The notes: generated from the letters alone by a model not told the origin. A DNA stretch of 64,000 bases from Klebsiella pneumoniae (GCA_945878555.1 CAMDWI010000004.1:124001-188000); one strand, 5' to 3'; counted from the stretch's first letter, positions 1 through 10,467 are shown. Program-made: numbers and translations.

Positions 1-81
1 GCCGCGCTGAACATATTTTTAAGCATAAGCCTGTGCCTGGCCGGGTGCTGGCTTGGTATAATCATCGGCAAGAAATTCTAG
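1..81 (+). CDS. crcB: CrcB/Fluc fluoride channel, C-terminal fragment
   Basis: A reading frame enters from the left edge and ends at a TAG stop, giving 26 residues that include the hydrophobic stretch ISLCLAGCWLGIIIGKKF. A short hydrophobic helix ending in a few basic residues is how CrcB (Fluc) fluoride channels end, and crcB lies immediately before serS in many gammaproteobacteria. The call rests on that context as much as on the short sequence. The gene is cut by the window edge; its stop lies 21 bases before serS, so the two may be co-transcribed. Confidence 0.55.
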   Translation, partial: AALNIFLSISLCLAGCWLGIIIGKKF

Positions 82-1373
<1,292 letters not shown>

Positions 1374-1374
<1 letters not shown>

Positions 1375-2450
1375 TGGGCCTGTCCAGAATAAATCATCCC
1401 GGACTGACAGGCGCTTTACTGATAACGCTGACCGGATTGATGCCGGGCAGCAATACAGTTTCTGCCCAGGACCTGCCGTTGTGCCATATGGTGGCCACCG
1501 GAGGGACGATAGCGATGAAGCTGGATCCGCTGACCAATGCGCCGGTACCGGCCTTGTCAGGCGAGGATTTGATTGAGAGTGTGCCAGGTCTGGATCAGGT
1601 GGCAAGGATACAGGTAGAAAGTCCGTTTAATGTACCTTCCACCTATATGGATCCGGAACGTTGGGTGGCGACACGTGAGGCCGTTGCTGTGGCACTGGAC
1701 AATCCAGAGGTGGCCGGTGTGATCGTGTCCCACGGTACCGATACGCTGGAGGAGACGGCCTGGTTTCTGGACCTGACGGTCAACTCAGACAAACCGATCA
1801 TACTGGTAGGTGCGCAGCGTAATGCGTCCGAACCCGATTCTGACGGCCCGCGAAATCTGTTGAATGCGGCACGCGTTTGTATTGCGGATCAAGCAAAAGG
1901 CATGGGCGCGATGATTGTGATGAATGGTCAGATCAATGCGGCGCGTGAGGTGACCAAGACCCATACCTCTGACGTGGAGACATTCAAATCAGGCGACTTT
2001 GGCTTTCTGGGAAATGTCGATGCCGACCGCGTGATCTTTTACCGAGAGCCGATGCGACGCCAGTATGTCGCTGTGCTGGATCAACCTTTACCCCGTGTCG
2101 ACATCATCCCGATGTATGCCGGTGCGGATGGGATGTTGCTACATGCCGCAATATCCGCCGGGGCGCATGGCGTGGTGATCGAGGCCGCAGGATGGGGCAA
2201 TATCAATATACCCCTGTTTGAAGCTATCAAGGAGGCGATAGCCGGAGGCATTACCGTGGTTATCTCGACGCGAGTACCCAACGGACGTGTATTGCCGATA
2301 TATGGATTTGAAGGGGGCGGTAAAACCTTGCAGGATGCGGGTGCAATATTTGCCGATAACCTCTCTGCGCAGAAAGCCAGGATATTACTGATGCTGGGTC
2401 TGCAGACCACCACAGACTCGGAACAGATACAGCTGTTATTTGACCGTTAA
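1374..2450 (+). CDS. Type II (exported) L-asparaginase / glutaminase-asparaginase
   Basis: Hydrolyses L-asparagine, and often glutamine, to the acid plus ammonia; type II enzymes act in the periplasm. An N-terminal hydrophobic segment ending near SNTVSAQ looks like a cleaved signal peptide. The first active-site threonine lies in MVATGGTIAM (residues about 39-48) and the second active-site pair in SHGTDTLEETAWF (about 119-131). VGAQRNASEPDSDGPRN is also typical. The 358-residue length including the signal fits the family. The ATG overlaps the serS stop as TAATG. Substrate preference between Asn and Gln cannot be told from sequence alone. Confidence 0.93.
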
Positions 2451-2629
2451 ACCCCAGCCAGGGCCGTTATTTTGCTGTGATGCAATATAACAATGGAAAC
2501 AAATATTTACTGGATATTGGTCACAATCTGGTCTATCTTGGATTCAAGTTTGATTGAACGGGGGTTGGTCATATGCTTGCTCGCAGTACGAATTCCGTCT
2601 ACATCTACGTTGTACGGTAGTCCGAACCT

Positions 2630-2887
2630 ATGGCTACCCATCACCCGTACCGCGAAATCGAATCTGACAGTGCTCTGCGCACGGGTTTATCCAGAAACCC
2701 TGCATTAAGCAATCTGCTCCTGTTTTTGGTAGCTCTGGGCTGGCAGGGACCGCTGGCCATCTATTATGGCCTGCATGTCCAGAATACAAGCGTTGCAGTA
2801 TTTGGCGGGTTTATTACCTTCTATTTCTGGGGCTGTTTTGGTCTGAAATACTTGCTGGTGTATCTGGACGAACTGGTACGCAGGTAA
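2630..2887 (+). CDS. Small hypothetical membrane protein
   Basis: An 85-residue frame with two predicted transmembrane helices: LSNLLLFLVALGWQGPLAIY around residues 26-45 and a second from about 55 to 78, followed by a short charged tail (DELVRR). I recognise no family. There is no strong ribosome binding site before the ATG, so both start and gene status are uncertain. The gene stands alone between the asparaginase gene and the convergent YeeE genes. The two regular hydrophobic segments, rather than random composition, are the main reason to accept it. Confidence 0.45.
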   Translation: MATHHPYREIESDSALRTGLSRNPALSNLLLFLVALGWQGPLAIYYGLHVQNTSVAVFGGFITFYFWGCFGLKYLLVYLDELVRR

Positions 2888-2917
2888 GACCGCTGCAACT
2901 GTGACGATCGTGGCTTT

Positions 2918-3352
2918 TTATTCCGACTGATTATTCTTGTTGCGTTCAAACCATCGGGCGATATTCTGTCCGAGTATCATTGATAACACAAAATAAACGA
3001 TATCGGATGATCCGGTAACCAGAGAGCCTATGGCCGGCCCTGGACACAGGCCGGAAATTCCCCAACCGATTCCAAATATAATGGATCCCAGCACCAGCTT
3101 TACATCCAGATCTTTTCGGCTAGGCAGATATAACTTTTCTGCAAACCAGGGCCGGATCGATTTCTTTTGTAACAGATAAAAACCCGGCAGGCTGATGAGC
3201 AGGGCAGATCCCATCACAAACATCAGCGTGATATCCCAGTCTCCAGCAATATCAAGAAATCCTGCAACCCGCGCGGGATCCGTCATACCGGAGATCGCCA
3301 GACCAGCACCAAACAGCAGGCCGGACAAGAAAATGCTCACATACAGCTTCAT
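2918..3352 (-). CDS. YeeE/YedE-type sulfur transport protein, second half (PmpB-like)
   Basis: A 144-residue integral membrane protein with about four helices. It has the glycine and proline motif GISGLCPGPAIGSL near residue 105, characteristic of YeeE/YedE (DUF6691) half-proteins that move thiosulfate or related sulfur species across the inner membrane. The start is the ATG at 3352, which shares one base with the TGA stop of the neighbouring half-gene (TGATG). A longer frame upstream of this ATG is only the shadow of that neighbour. It is the last gene of the sulfur block and probably forms one transporter with the 3352-3774 product. Substrate is inferred from the family and from the persulfide dioxygenase next door. 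Confidence 0.85.
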   Translation of the reverse strand: MKLYVSIFLSGLLFGAGLAISGMTDPARVAGFLDIAGDWDITLMFVMGSALLISLPGFYLLQKKSIRPWFAEKLYLPSRKDLDVKLVLGSIIFGIGWGISGLCPGPAIGSLVTGSSDIVYFVLSMILGQNIARWFERNKNNQSE

Positions 3353-3774
3353 CACAGCACGTGCCTGATGATGTAGACAGTGATCATCGCGCTGGCCATA
3401 AACAACAGGGTCGCGATCAATGACCGTATTGAGCATCTCGACAAACCGCAAATCCCGTGTCCGGAAGTGCAGCCTCCGCCCAGGCGGGTACCAAATCCCA
3501 CCAGCAGGCCAGCGATAATCAACAGTTGTCCGTTGGCCTGGAGTGTCTGGGGCAGGCCACCCAGTATCAGGGCAATCAGGCCGGTTCCGCTGATCAAACC
3601 GATCAGAAACATCAGTCGCCACTTCAGATCAGAATCGGTCCACCTGCCATAAAGGCCACCGAGGATACTTGAAATACCGGCGATACGACCGCTACTGGCA
3701 AGTAACAACACCGACGCGGCGCCTATCAGTACACCACCTGCGATTCCACCTGTAATGTCTGGTGCCACCATCAT
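3352..3774 (-). CDS. YeeE/YedE-type sulfur transport protein, first half (PmpA-like)
   Basis: A 140-residue membrane protein with about four helices. It carries the family signature GFGTRLGGGCTSGHGICGLS (residues about 92-111), whose cysteine is thought to bind the sulfur compound in YeeE proteins. It starts on the final base of the persulfide dioxygenase stop codon and ends on the first base of the following half-transporter gene, so the three genes are translationally coupled. Such paired short YeeE proteins beside a persulfide dioxygenase occur in the bigR/blh-pmpA-pmpB type operons of other proteobacteria. No BigR-type repressor gene is present here. Confidence 0.88.
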   Translation of the reverse strand: MMVAPDITGGIAGGVLIGAASVLLLASSGRIAGISSILGGLYGRWTDSDLKWRLMFLIGLISGTGLIALILGGLPQTLQANGQLLIIAGLLVGFGTRLGGGCTSGHGICGLSRCSIRSLIATLLFMASAMITVYIIRHVL

Positions 3775-4457
3775 TATGCCTTGCCACAGGCAAGATTTGC
3801 CTGCACCGCGATGTCCATCAGTTTCGGATTGGGGAGATTCAGATTTTTCATAATTTCCACATATTGTTGTTCGGTCTTGCCTGCCAGTCGCGGATTATAC
3901 TGTTTTTCCTCGCCAATGGTGGAAACAGTCCAGCCCTTGTAATCATGGGCAGCGTATACCAGTGTCTCATCCGGCAGCTTGAACAGGCGGTTGACGATGG
4001 AGTGCCATGACTTGTGCGGATCGCCACCCTGGAAGTCGGTGCGGCCGGTACCGCGATATAACAACACATCACCGGTAAAGACGCGGTCAGGCATGACCAG
4101 ACTGTAGGATTCGTTTGTGTGACCGGGGGTAAAGACAGCCTGTAACACCAGACCATCCACCTGTATTTTTTCACCATCTGCCACGCCCCGGCTGACGCAG
4201 TCTGCCCGCGTCTGTTCACCCATCAGCGTCACACACTGTGTACGGTCACGTAAGGCCCCGAGCGCGGTAATATGGTCAGCGTGAGTGTGGGTATCTATCG
4301 CATAGACCAGTTTCAGATCGAGCTGGTGAACCAACTCGATATACATATTGGTCGAATCCAGTACCGGGTCGATAATTACGGCCTCGCCGCCACGACGACT
4401 GGCGAGCAGGTACGTATAAGTCGAGCTTACACTGTCAAACAGTTGCCTGAAGATCAT
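3774..4457 (-). CDS. Persulfide dioxygenase / ETHE1-like metallo-beta-lactamase fold protein
   Basis: A 227-residue MBL-fold enzyme of the ETHE1/Blh type, which oxidises glutathione persulfide to sulfite with a mononuclear iron. The metal motif is THTHADH (residues about 56-62); further ligands are the histidine in FTPGHTNES and the aspartate in VFTGDVLL, and AAHDYKG near residue 170 supplies the last histidine. This matches single-domain ETHE1 enzymes, with no rhodanese domain attached. It lies 17 bases after pntB and is directly coupled to two sulfur-transport genes, which supports a role in sulfide/persulfide detoxification in the cytoplasm. Another glyoxalase-like hydrolase is less likely. 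Confidence 0.87.
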   Translation of the reverse strand: MIFRQLFDSVSSTYTYLLASRRGGEAVIIDPVLDSTNMYIELVHQLDLKLVYAIDTHTHADHITALGALRDRTQCVTLMGEQTRADCVSRGVADGEKIQVDGLVLQAVFTPGHTNESYSLVMPDRVFTGDVLLYRGTGRTDFQGGDPHKSWHSIVNRLFKLPDETLVYAAHDYKGWTVSTIGEEKQYNPRLAGKTEQQYVEIMKNLNLPNPKLMDIAVQANLACGKA

Positions 4458-4474
4458 ACGGCTGTTTTATACCC

Positions 4475-5872
4475 TTAGCTGACAATCGCCTTTAATACCG
4501 CATCCAGTGTCGATTTGGCGTCGCCAAACAACATCCGGGTATTCTCCTTGTAGAACAGGGGATTGTCCACACCGGCATAACCGGAGGCCATACTGCGCTT
4601 CAGCACGATCGTGGTCTTGCCTTTCCAGACTTCCAGCACGGGCATACCGGCTATCGGACTGTTCGGCTCTTCCTGGGCGGACGGATTCACAATATCGTTT
4701 GCGCCAATGACGATGGATACATCAATATCCGGGAAGTCCTCGTTGATCTCTTCCATCTCGAACACGATGTCATACGGCACTTTCGCTTCAGCCAGCAGCA
4801 CATTCATATGACCCGGCATACGTCCGGCAACCGGATGGATACCGAAGCGGACGTTAATCTTGCGTTCGCGCAATGCCTTTGTTATCTCATTGACCGTGTG
4901 CTGTGCCTGGGCAACGGCCATACCGTAACCGGGGATGATCATCACTTCCTTTGATTCAGTCAGCATGGCGGCAACTTCATCTGCCGTGACCGAAGTGACC
5001 TCACCGGTCTGCTCGGTCGCTGCGGCAACCGTACCACCGCTGGTACCAAAACCGCCGGCGATAACGGAGATGAACTTGCGATTCATGGCCCGACACATGA
5101 TATAACTGAGGATAGCGCCACTACTGCCAACCAGTGCACCAATCACAATCAGCAGGTCATTGTTCAGCATGAATCCGGTGGCAGCCGCTGCCCAACCTGA
5201 ATAACTGTTCAACATCGACACAACGACCGGCATATCGGCACCACCAATTGCCATCACCATATGGATACCAAACAACAGGGCAATGATCGTCATCAGGATC
5301 AGCGGTTGCATACCGGCCCCGGCGGCAGACTGGGTAAGAAACACACTGCATATCCAGACGGAGGCGATTAATAGCGCCAGGTTCATCCAGTGTCTGCCCG
5401 GCAGTAACATCGGTTTGCCACCGATCTTGCCACTCAACTTGCCAAAGGCAATGATCGACCCGGAGAAGGTGACCGCGCCAATCAGGATACCGAGATAGGT
5501 CTCGACATCATGGATGGTCTTCGCCACTCCAGTAATGCTGGTGTCATGCCCAAGAAAGTTTGCATAACCGACCAACACCGCCGCGAGGCCGACCAGACTG
5601 TGCAGGATCGCGACCAGCTCGGGCATCTGGGTCATCTCCACCTTTTTGGCAAGCACATAACCGATCACACCACCGGTGATCATACTGCCGAAGAGGACAA
5701 CATAATTACCGGTGACGATACCAAAGACAGTTGCGAGCAGGGCAATGCCCATGCCGAGAACACCATATAAATTGCCGCGCCGTGCCGTCTCCTGATTACT
5801 CAGGCCGCCGAGTGCAAGGATAAACAGTATCGATGCGCCGATGTAGGAAACAGTAACAATACCTTGTGTCAT
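4475..5872 (-). CDS. pntB: Proton-translocating NAD(P) transhydrogenase, beta subunit
   Basis: Beta subunit of the inner-membrane transhydrogenase that uses the proton gradient to drive hydride transfer from NADH to NADP+. The first about 265 residues contain nine or so transmembrane helices (domain II). The C-terminal domain III binds NADP(H) and shows [12 protein letters not shown] at residues 314-325, then [14 protein letters not shown]. The 465-residue length is that of E. coli PntB. The gene lies 12 bases after pntA and 17 bases before the persulfide dioxygenase, on the same strand, so it is probably the second gene of a five-gene unit. Confidence 0.96.
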   Translation of the reverse strand: MTQGIVTVSYIGASILFILALGGLSNQETARRGNLYGVLGMGIALLATVFGIVTGNYVVLFGSMITGGVIGYVLAKKVEMTQMPELVAILHSLVGLAAVLVGYANFLGHDTSITGVAKTIHDVETYLGILIGAVTFSGSIIAFGKLSGKIGGKPMLLPGRHWMNLALLIASVWICSVFLTQSAAGAGMQPLILMTIIALLFGIHMVMAIGGADMPVVVSMLNSYSGWAAAATGFMLNNDLLIVIGALVGSSGAILSYIMCRAMNRKFISVIAGGFGTSGGTVAAATEQTGEVTSVTADEVAAMLTESKEVMIIPGYGMAVAQAQHTVNEITKALRERKINVRFGIHPVAGRMPGHMNVLLAEAKVPYDIVFEMEEINEDFPDIDVSIVIGANDIVNPSAQEEPNSPIAGMPVLEVWKGKTTIVLKRSMASGYAGVDNPLFYKENTRMLFGDAKSTLDAVLKAIVS

Positions 5873-5884
5873 GTGCCGTCTCCC

Positions 5885-7429
5885 TTATTTCCTGAACATT
5901 TGCAGCATGCGCTGCGTTACGGCAAATCCGCCGACGATATTGATACTGGTGATGAAGATGGCAAACCCGGCCGTATACATGATCCATTTATCCGCCGAGG
6001 ACACCTGTATCAACGCGCCGATGACTATGATACTGCTGATGGCATTGGTCACACTCATCAATGGTGTATGCAACGACGGTGACACATTCCAGATCACCAT
6101 ATAACCGACGAAGCAGGCGAGGACAAACACGGTGAAGTGGGACATAAACTCCGGAGGTGCAACCGAACCAAGACCGAGTAAGGCCAGCGCACCAATACCA
6201 AAAACAGCCAACAGACTGGCGGCACTCGCTGGTTTGCTCTCCGCCTTGTGTCCGCCACTGTGAGCTGCCGGTTTGGCCGGGGCCTGTTTCGGGGCCACCG
6301 ACAGGCGCGGGGGCGGTGGTGGCCAGGTAATCTCGCCTTTATTGATGATCGTCGCGCCACGAATCGCCTCATCTTCCATATTGACAGTCAGCTCGCCGTT
6401 CTTGCCTGGTGTCATATCGGTCAGCAAGTGGCGCAAGTTGGTCGCATACAACTGGCTGGACTGTGTGGCCAGGCGGCTCGGCAGGTCGGTGTAACCGATG
6501 ATCGAGACACCGTGTTTGACCACAACCTTGTCACGTTCAGACAGCTTGCAGTTACCGCCTTGCTCGGCGGCCAGATCCACAATCACGCTGCCGTTTTTCA
6601 TCGACCTGACCATCTCTTCAGTGATCAATTCAGGGGCCGGTTTCCCGGGGATCAGGGCAGTGGTGACAATGATATCGACTTCTTTTGCCTGCTGGGCAAA
6701 CAGCTCCATCTCGGCCTTGATAAACTCCGGGCTCATCACCTTGGCGTAACCACCGGTACCGCTGCCTTCTTCCTTGAAATCCAGCAGCAGGAATTCGGCA
6801 TCCATACTTTCGACCTGTTCCTTCACTTCCGGTCGGGTATCAAACGCACGGACGATCGCGCCCATGCTTTTCGCTGTGCCGATCGCGGAGAGACCCGCCA
6901 CACCGGCACCGATGACCAGCACCTTGGCGGGTGGTATCTTGCCGGCAGCGGTGATCTGACCGGTGAAGAAACGGCCAAAATGCTGGGCGGCTTCCACGAC
7001 GGCACGGTAACCGGCGATATTGGCCATCGAACTTAAAGCGTCCATCTTCTGCGCACGCGAAATACGCGGCACACTGTCCATCGCCAGGATCGTTGCCTTC
7101 GTCTCTGCCAGTTTCTGCATCAGCTCGGCGTTCTGGGCAGGCCAGATGAAGCTGATCAATGTATGTTTAGGTTCGAGTAAGGCCACTTCTGTCAGCTGGG
7201 GTGCCCTGACCTTGAGGATGATGTCGGAAGAATGCCAGAGCGTTTTTGTATCTGTAATAACCTGCGCACCTGCGGCTGTATAAACAGCGTCATTAAAATT
7301 GGCTGCCGCCCCGGCGCCGGATTCAACCGCCACGGTATAGCCCAGTTTGATCAGTTGGGACACCACTTCGGGCGTGGTTGCCACCCGTTTTTCACCTGCA
7401 TGGACTTCTCTGGGCACACCGATTTGCAT
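5885..7429 (-). CDS. pntA: Proton-translocating NAD(P) transhydrogenase, alpha subunit
   Basis: Alpha subunit of the transhydrogenase: NAD(H)-binding domain I followed by the alpha part of membrane domain II. It begins [20 protein letters not shown], has the Rossmann motif [20 protein letters not shown] near residue 171, and a proline/alanine-rich joint ([18 protein letters not shown]) before four C-terminal transmembrane helices. The 514 residues form an undivided alpha subunit, as in enterobacteria, not the split PntAA/PntAB form. A good ribosome site (AGGGGAA) precedes the start. It appears to be the first gene of the unit running left to the YeeE pair. Confidence 0.96.
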   Translation of the reverse strand: MQIGVPREVHAGEKRVATTPEVVSQLIKLGYTVAVESGAGAAANFNDAVYTAAGAQVITDTKTLWHSSDIILKVRAPQLTEVALLEPKHTLISFIWPAQNAELMQKLAETKATILAMDSVPRISRAQKMDALSSMANIAGYRAVVEAAQHFGRFFTGQITAAGKIPPAKVLVIGAGVAGLSAIGTAKSMGAIVRAFDTRPEVKEQVESMDAEFLLLDFKEEGSGTGGYAKVMSPEFIKAEMELFAQQAKEVDIIVTTALIPGKPAPELITEEMVRSMKNGSVIVDLAAEQGGNCKLSERDKVVVKHGVSIIGYTDLPSRLATQSSQLYATNLRHLLTDMTPGKNGELTVNMEDEAIRGATIINKGEITWPPPPPRLSVAPKQAPAKPAAHSGGHKAESKPASAASLLAVFGIGALALLGLGSVAPPEFMSHFTVFVLACFVGYMVIWNVSPSLHTPLMSVTNAISSIIVIGALIQVSSADKWIMYTAGFAIFITSINIVGGFAVTQRMLQMFRK

Positions 7430-7554
7430 CGTTAGATTCCCCTGTGAATTAGTACGATAATTACGTCAGACCAGCCTTTATGATTTTTTTCGAGACCTTC
7501 TGAATCGTACCTTAACGGCAGTAAAAGTTCAAAGAGCAGGCTGGCGGGTAGATA

Positions 7555-7586
7555 CAAAAAAGAAACCCCGGGAGGCCCGGGGTTTC
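7555..7586 (-). terminator. Rho-independent terminator after the YccA-like gene
   Basis: A perfect 11-bp stem (GAAACCCCGGG paired with CCCGGGGTTTC) with a 3-base loop at 7562-7586, followed on the minus strand by a run of six T at 7556-7561. It lies 27 bases downstream of the 7613-8284 gene and separates it from pntA. Confidence 0.88.
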
Positions 7587-7612
7587 GGTATTCACTGCAG
7601 TTGCTTACGGTG

Positions 7613-8284
7613 TTATTCGTCGCCAGAGAATGCACCCAGCAGGTGCAACAAGCTGGTGAACAGGTTATAGATGGTCACATACAGCGAGACAGTCGCCATA
7701 ATGTAGTTCGTCTCAACACCATGCACCATGTCACTGGTCTGATACAGGATAAATCCCGACATCAGCAGGACAAACATCGCAGACACGGCCAGCGAGAGAC
7801 CAGGCAGGCTGAATATCAGCGCACCAATACCGGCCAGGAAAGCCACCAGTACACCCACCATGATAAAACCACCCATGAAGCTGAAGTCCTTGCGGGTCGT
7901 CAGCGCATAACCGGAAAGGCCAAGGAAGATGATACCAGTACCACCCATCGCCAGCATGACCAGTTCGCCACCATTACTGAAGGCCTGCATATAGGCGCTC
8001 AGCATCGGCCCCAGTGTCAGACCCATAAAGCCGGTCAGGGCAAAAACCGAGAGGATACCCCAGGCGCTGTTACGCAGCTTCGTGGTCAGGAACAACAGGC
8101 CAAAATAACCACCCAATGTGACGATAGGCCCCAGGTGCGGGAAATTTAACATCATCGACAGTCCTGCGGTAAACGCACTGAACAGCAGTGTCATTGACAG
8201 CAGGGTATAGGTGTTACGTATCAGTTTATTCGTTTCCAGAACGGAATCGGCATGTCGTGATACGGCATACGTTTGCTGGTTCAT
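7613..8284 (-). CDS. Bax inhibitor-1 / YccA family membrane protein
   Basis: An integral membrane protein of 223 residues with seven hydrophobic helices, from LIRNTYTLLSMTLLFSAFTA to the C-terminal aspartate/glutamate end (GAFSGDE), as in the UPF0005/BI-1 family. E. coli YccA is a substrate and modulator of the membrane protease FtsH. The start chosen is ATG 8284, because the GGAGG ribosome site lies about 11 bases before it; an upstream TTG would fall inside that site. A sigma-32-like promoter pattern lies upstream (8324-8351), and a strong terminator closes the gene, so it is probably a single-gene transcript. Confidence 0.9.
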   Translation of the reverse strand: MNQQTYAVSRHADSVLETNKLIRNTYTLLSMTLLFSAFTAGLSMMLNFPHLGPIVTLGGYFGLLFLTTKLRNSAWGILSVFALTGFMGLTLGPMLSAYMQAFSNGGELVMLAMGGTGIIFLGLSGYALTTRKDFSFMGGFIMVGVLVAFLAGIGALIFSLPGLSLAVSAMFVLLMSGFILYQTSDMVHGVETNYIMATVSLYVTIYNLFTSLLHLLGAFSGDE

Positions 8285-8323
8285 TGTTTGTACAACCTCC
8301 AAGGTTCTGAATAGTGGCTTTAT

Positions 8324-8351
8324 AGTGCGGGTTTTGAACGCTTAATTCAAG
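8324..8351 (-). promoter_or_regulatory. Candidate heat-shock (sigma-32-like) promoter of the YccA-like gene
   Basis: On the minus strand CTTGAA (8351-8346) is followed after 14 bases by CCCGCACT (8331-8324). The sigma-32 consensus is CTTGAAA, 11-16 bases, CCCCATNT. The site lies about 40 bases before the start at 8284. A TATAAA on the same strand at 8323-8318 could instead be a sigma-70 -10 element, but I see no well-spaced -35 for it. Confidence 0.35.
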
Positions 8352-8421
8352 GTATTCCGTTGCCGACGGCTACAATGGAAATCACGTCAAAGTCCGACAC
8401 TTTGTTGACCCGGTCGCTGGA

Positions 8422-8937
8422 CTAAAGTTCCTGACTGAAACGTTCAATGAAGTGACGTATCCGCCGGGCATTCGTACCCAGGTCGCTGATACCCAGTCTG
8501 GATGCCGAACGGATGTCGATCCGGCTGCCATTGCCCTCACGGCGTATACGGATAACCACATCATCCCGGAACCGAAATAACGGCGTGACTGCGACAGCCT
8601 CGATGGTCCCGGCCTCGCGGTCCTCATGTTGAATCTGCCAACCTGACTGTCCGACCAGTGCGCGGGCACGCACCCAGGCTTGTTCCGGATCAAGCGGACT
8701 GATAACAGGCCGGATATCCGGATAGGCCTGCTGCTGCAGACGGGCAATGCGTGTGCCTTCGTACGCGACCGGATTATGCCAGCGTGTACGTTGCCGCGCC
8801 GCGGCCACCAGTTCGGGTGGATTATCGGTATCGGTACTGATGTCGTGTATACGCGGTGTACGTCTGAATCTGGAAGGTCTGGACACGTTACGGGTTCCCT
8901 GATCACAATCATTATGCCGGGATCTGAAATAATTCAA
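8422..8937 (-). CDS. DUF1499 domain protein, short form without signal or membrane segment
   Basis: The protein contains most of a DUF1499 domain: RIHDISTDTDNPP near residues 29-41, YPDIRP, GWQIQHEDREAGTIEAVA, and FRDDVVIRIRREGNGSRIDI followed by RSASRLGISDLGTNARRIRH. Family members usually begin with a signal peptide or membrane helices. Here the frame is closed by a stop at 8947-8949 and only about 28 uncharacteristic residues precede the domain. The possible starts are TTG 8937 and GTG 8886, both poor. The protein may be a genuine cytoplasmic short form or an N-terminally truncated copy. Function of the family is unknown. Confidence 0.7.
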   Translation of the reverse strand: MNYFRSRHNDCDQGTRNVSRPSRFRRTPRIHDISTDTDNPPELVAAARQRTRWHNPVAYEGTRIARLQQQAYPDIRPVISPLDPEQAWVRARALVGQSGWQIQHEDREAGTIEAVAVTPLFRFRDDVVIRIRREGNGSRIDIRSASRLGISDLGTNARRIRHFIERFSQEL

Positions 8938-8946
8938 CTCCGGTGC

Positions 8947-8974
8947 TTAAACATCATACATATTCGTATATAAT
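8947..8974 (+). promoter_or_regulatory. Promoter of tRNA-Ser(TGA)
   Basis: A perfect -10 TATAAT at 8969-8974 is followed at once by a GC-rich discriminator (GCCGCCCG), the arrangement seen in stringently controlled stable-RNA promoters. A weak -35 (TTAAAC, 8947-8952) lies 16 bases upstream. The predicted start near 8981 leaves a leader of about 40 bases before the tRNA. Confidence 0.6.
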
Positions 8975-9020
8975 GCCGCCCGTATTTATCGCACCCGCAC
9001 AGGGAATGCAGCATACATCC

Positions 9021-9110
9021 GGAGGGATGGCAGAGCGGTTGAATGCACTGGTCTTGAAAACCAGCAACGGGGCGACCTGTTCGAGAGTTCGAATCTCTCT
9101 CCCTCCGCCA
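9021..9110 (+). tRNA. tRNA-Ser, anticodon TGA
   Basis: A 90-base gene with acceptor arms GGAGGGA and TCCCTCC, discriminator G and encoded CCA. The anticodon loop CTTGAAA is flanked by CTGGT and ACCAG. The long variable arm and the TTCGAATC T-loop are those of a class II tRNA-Ser. Confidence 0.97.
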
Positions 9111-9123
9111 ACTTCAGGACAGG

Positions 9124-10467
9124 TCAGATCTGCCGTAACTGCGTCAGGATCGAGGTCGTCTGCTTCAGTCTTTCGATAACAATATCAACAAACACCTTGA
9201 GGAAGCGTAACTGGGTGGTCTCGTCGGCGCGATCCAGTGTGTCCTTGTTGACGCGAATCAGCGAGACATCGGTCTTGGCGGTTACCGTGGCGGTGCGTTC
9301 GGTCTTGCCGAGGAAGCCCATTTCGCCAAAACAGTCGCCTTCTTTCAGTGTTTCGATCACCTGATTATTTTTCGCTATCGTGACCTGACCGGCGAGCAGG
9401 ATATAAAATGAGTTATCACTGTCGCCCTCGCTGATGATGACCTTGCCCGGCGGGTAGCTGTCCCAGTTGCTGGCACGAACCAGACTCCAGATCTCCGCAT
9501 CGTTAAAGCCCTTGAAGAATCCGAGCCGGTTTAGTGAATCAAACCGATCACGCAACGCATCTCGCGTGTCGATCTTTTCCAGATCATCAAACAACAGCGC
9601 CAGATCAGCGGCCAGATCAAGGCCAGAGGCATAACGCTTCGAATTCTTCTTTTTCATCATCCGCGCCAGGATGTATTCCAGACCTTCCGGGATGTCCTGA
9701 CGGAACTGGGTGATGGGGGTCGGCTGTTCGTTGGTAATATTGTTGGAAATCGCGGTCAATGTATCCGCCTTGAACGGGTGTTTGCCGGTCAACATCTCGT
9801 ACATCAATGTGCCGAGCGAAAAGATGTCGGTATTTGAGGTAATATTCCACTGGTTAATCTGCTCGGGCGACATGTACAGCGGTGAACCCATGAAGCCATC
9901 AAACTGGGTCGATGTCTGATCAGTCCGGTTAATTCGGGCAATACTGAAATCAGACAGCTTGATGTCGCGGTCTTTGGTAAACAGGATATTACTCGGCTTG
10001 ATATCGCGGTGGATGATGCCCTGGCGGTGGGCGTAGTCGAGCGCCTTGGCGCACTTGAATATAATGCCGACCACCTCGCGTACCGATAATAATTTATCCG
10101 GCTTGCAGAAGGCCTCCAGCGTCTGTGCGCCGGGGACCAACTCCATCACCAGATAACAGATCTCGCCGTCGACTCCGGCGTCAAACAGGCTGAGGATACT
10201 CGGATGATTCAGCACACCGGCAGCATGTGCCTCATTGAAGAACAACTTGCGAAAACGTTGACCGTCTTCGTCCTCACGGACATATTGCGGATGGGCGACC
10301 TTGATCGCGACCTCACGGCCACCAAATGAATCAAAGGCCTGATATACCGTGCCCATACTGCCACGTCCCACTTCGGCGATGATTTCGTATTTGCCGATGA
10401 TCTCGGGCGTACTGGTCACGGTGTGGAATGTACTGTCGTAACTGACGGATGTTCTGGTATCGTCCAT
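9124..10467 (-). CDS. Serine/threonine protein kinase with C-terminal cyclic-nucleotide-binding domain
   Basis: A Hanks-type kinase fused to a cNMP-binding domain, 447 residues from ATG 10467. The kinase shows GRGSMGTVY (residues 34-42), the ATP lysine in AIKVA (56), HRDIKPSN (153-160), metal motif DFS in place of DFG (173-175) and YMSPEQ. The C-terminal domain (about 320-440) contains DSYPPGKVIISEGDSDNSFY and GDCFGEMGFLGKTERTATVT, the phosphate-binding cassette region of CAP-family domains. There is no transmembrane helix, so it is probably cytoplasmic. An N-terminal extension to 10563 is possible but has no good ribosome site and would overlap the divergent glycosylase gene. The signal that binds the cNMP domain is unknown. 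Confidence 0.9.
   Translation of the reverse strand: MDDTRTSVSYDSTFHTVTSTPEIIGKYEIIAEVGRGSMGTVYQAFDSFGGREVAIKVAHPQYVREDEDGQRFRKLFFNEAHAAGVLNHPSILSLFDAGVDGEICYLVMELVPGAQTLEAFCKPDKLLSVREVVGIIFKCAKALDYAHRQGIIHRDIKPSNILFTKDRDIKLSDFSIARINRTDQTSTQFDGFMGSPLYMSPEQINQWNITSNTDIFSLGTLMYEMLTGKHPFKADTLTAISNNITNEQPTPITQFRQDIPEGLEYILARMMKKKNSKRYASGLDLAADLALLFDDLEKIDTRDALRDRFDSLNRLGFFKGFNDAEIWSLVRASNWDSYPPGKVIISEGDSDNSFYILLAGQVTIAKNNQVIETLKEGDCFGEMGFLGKTERTATVTAKTDVSLIRVNKDTLDRADETTQLRFLKVFVDIVIERLKQTTSILTQLRQI

Noticed and set aside
2493..2708. 71-codon open frame between the asparaginase and small membrane protein genes
   Set aside because: It overlaps the better-supported 2630-2887 frame and has no ribosome site or family features.
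6248..7036. Long open frame of 262 codons opposite pntA
   Set aside because: It is the antisense shadow of a well-supported gene, is rich in histidine and glutamine of codon-bias origin, and has no family resemblance or ribosome site.
7601..8149. 182-codon frame opposite the YccA-like gene
   Set aside because: It is antisense to a conserved membrane protein and has the repetitive Gln/His/Thr composition of a shadow frame.
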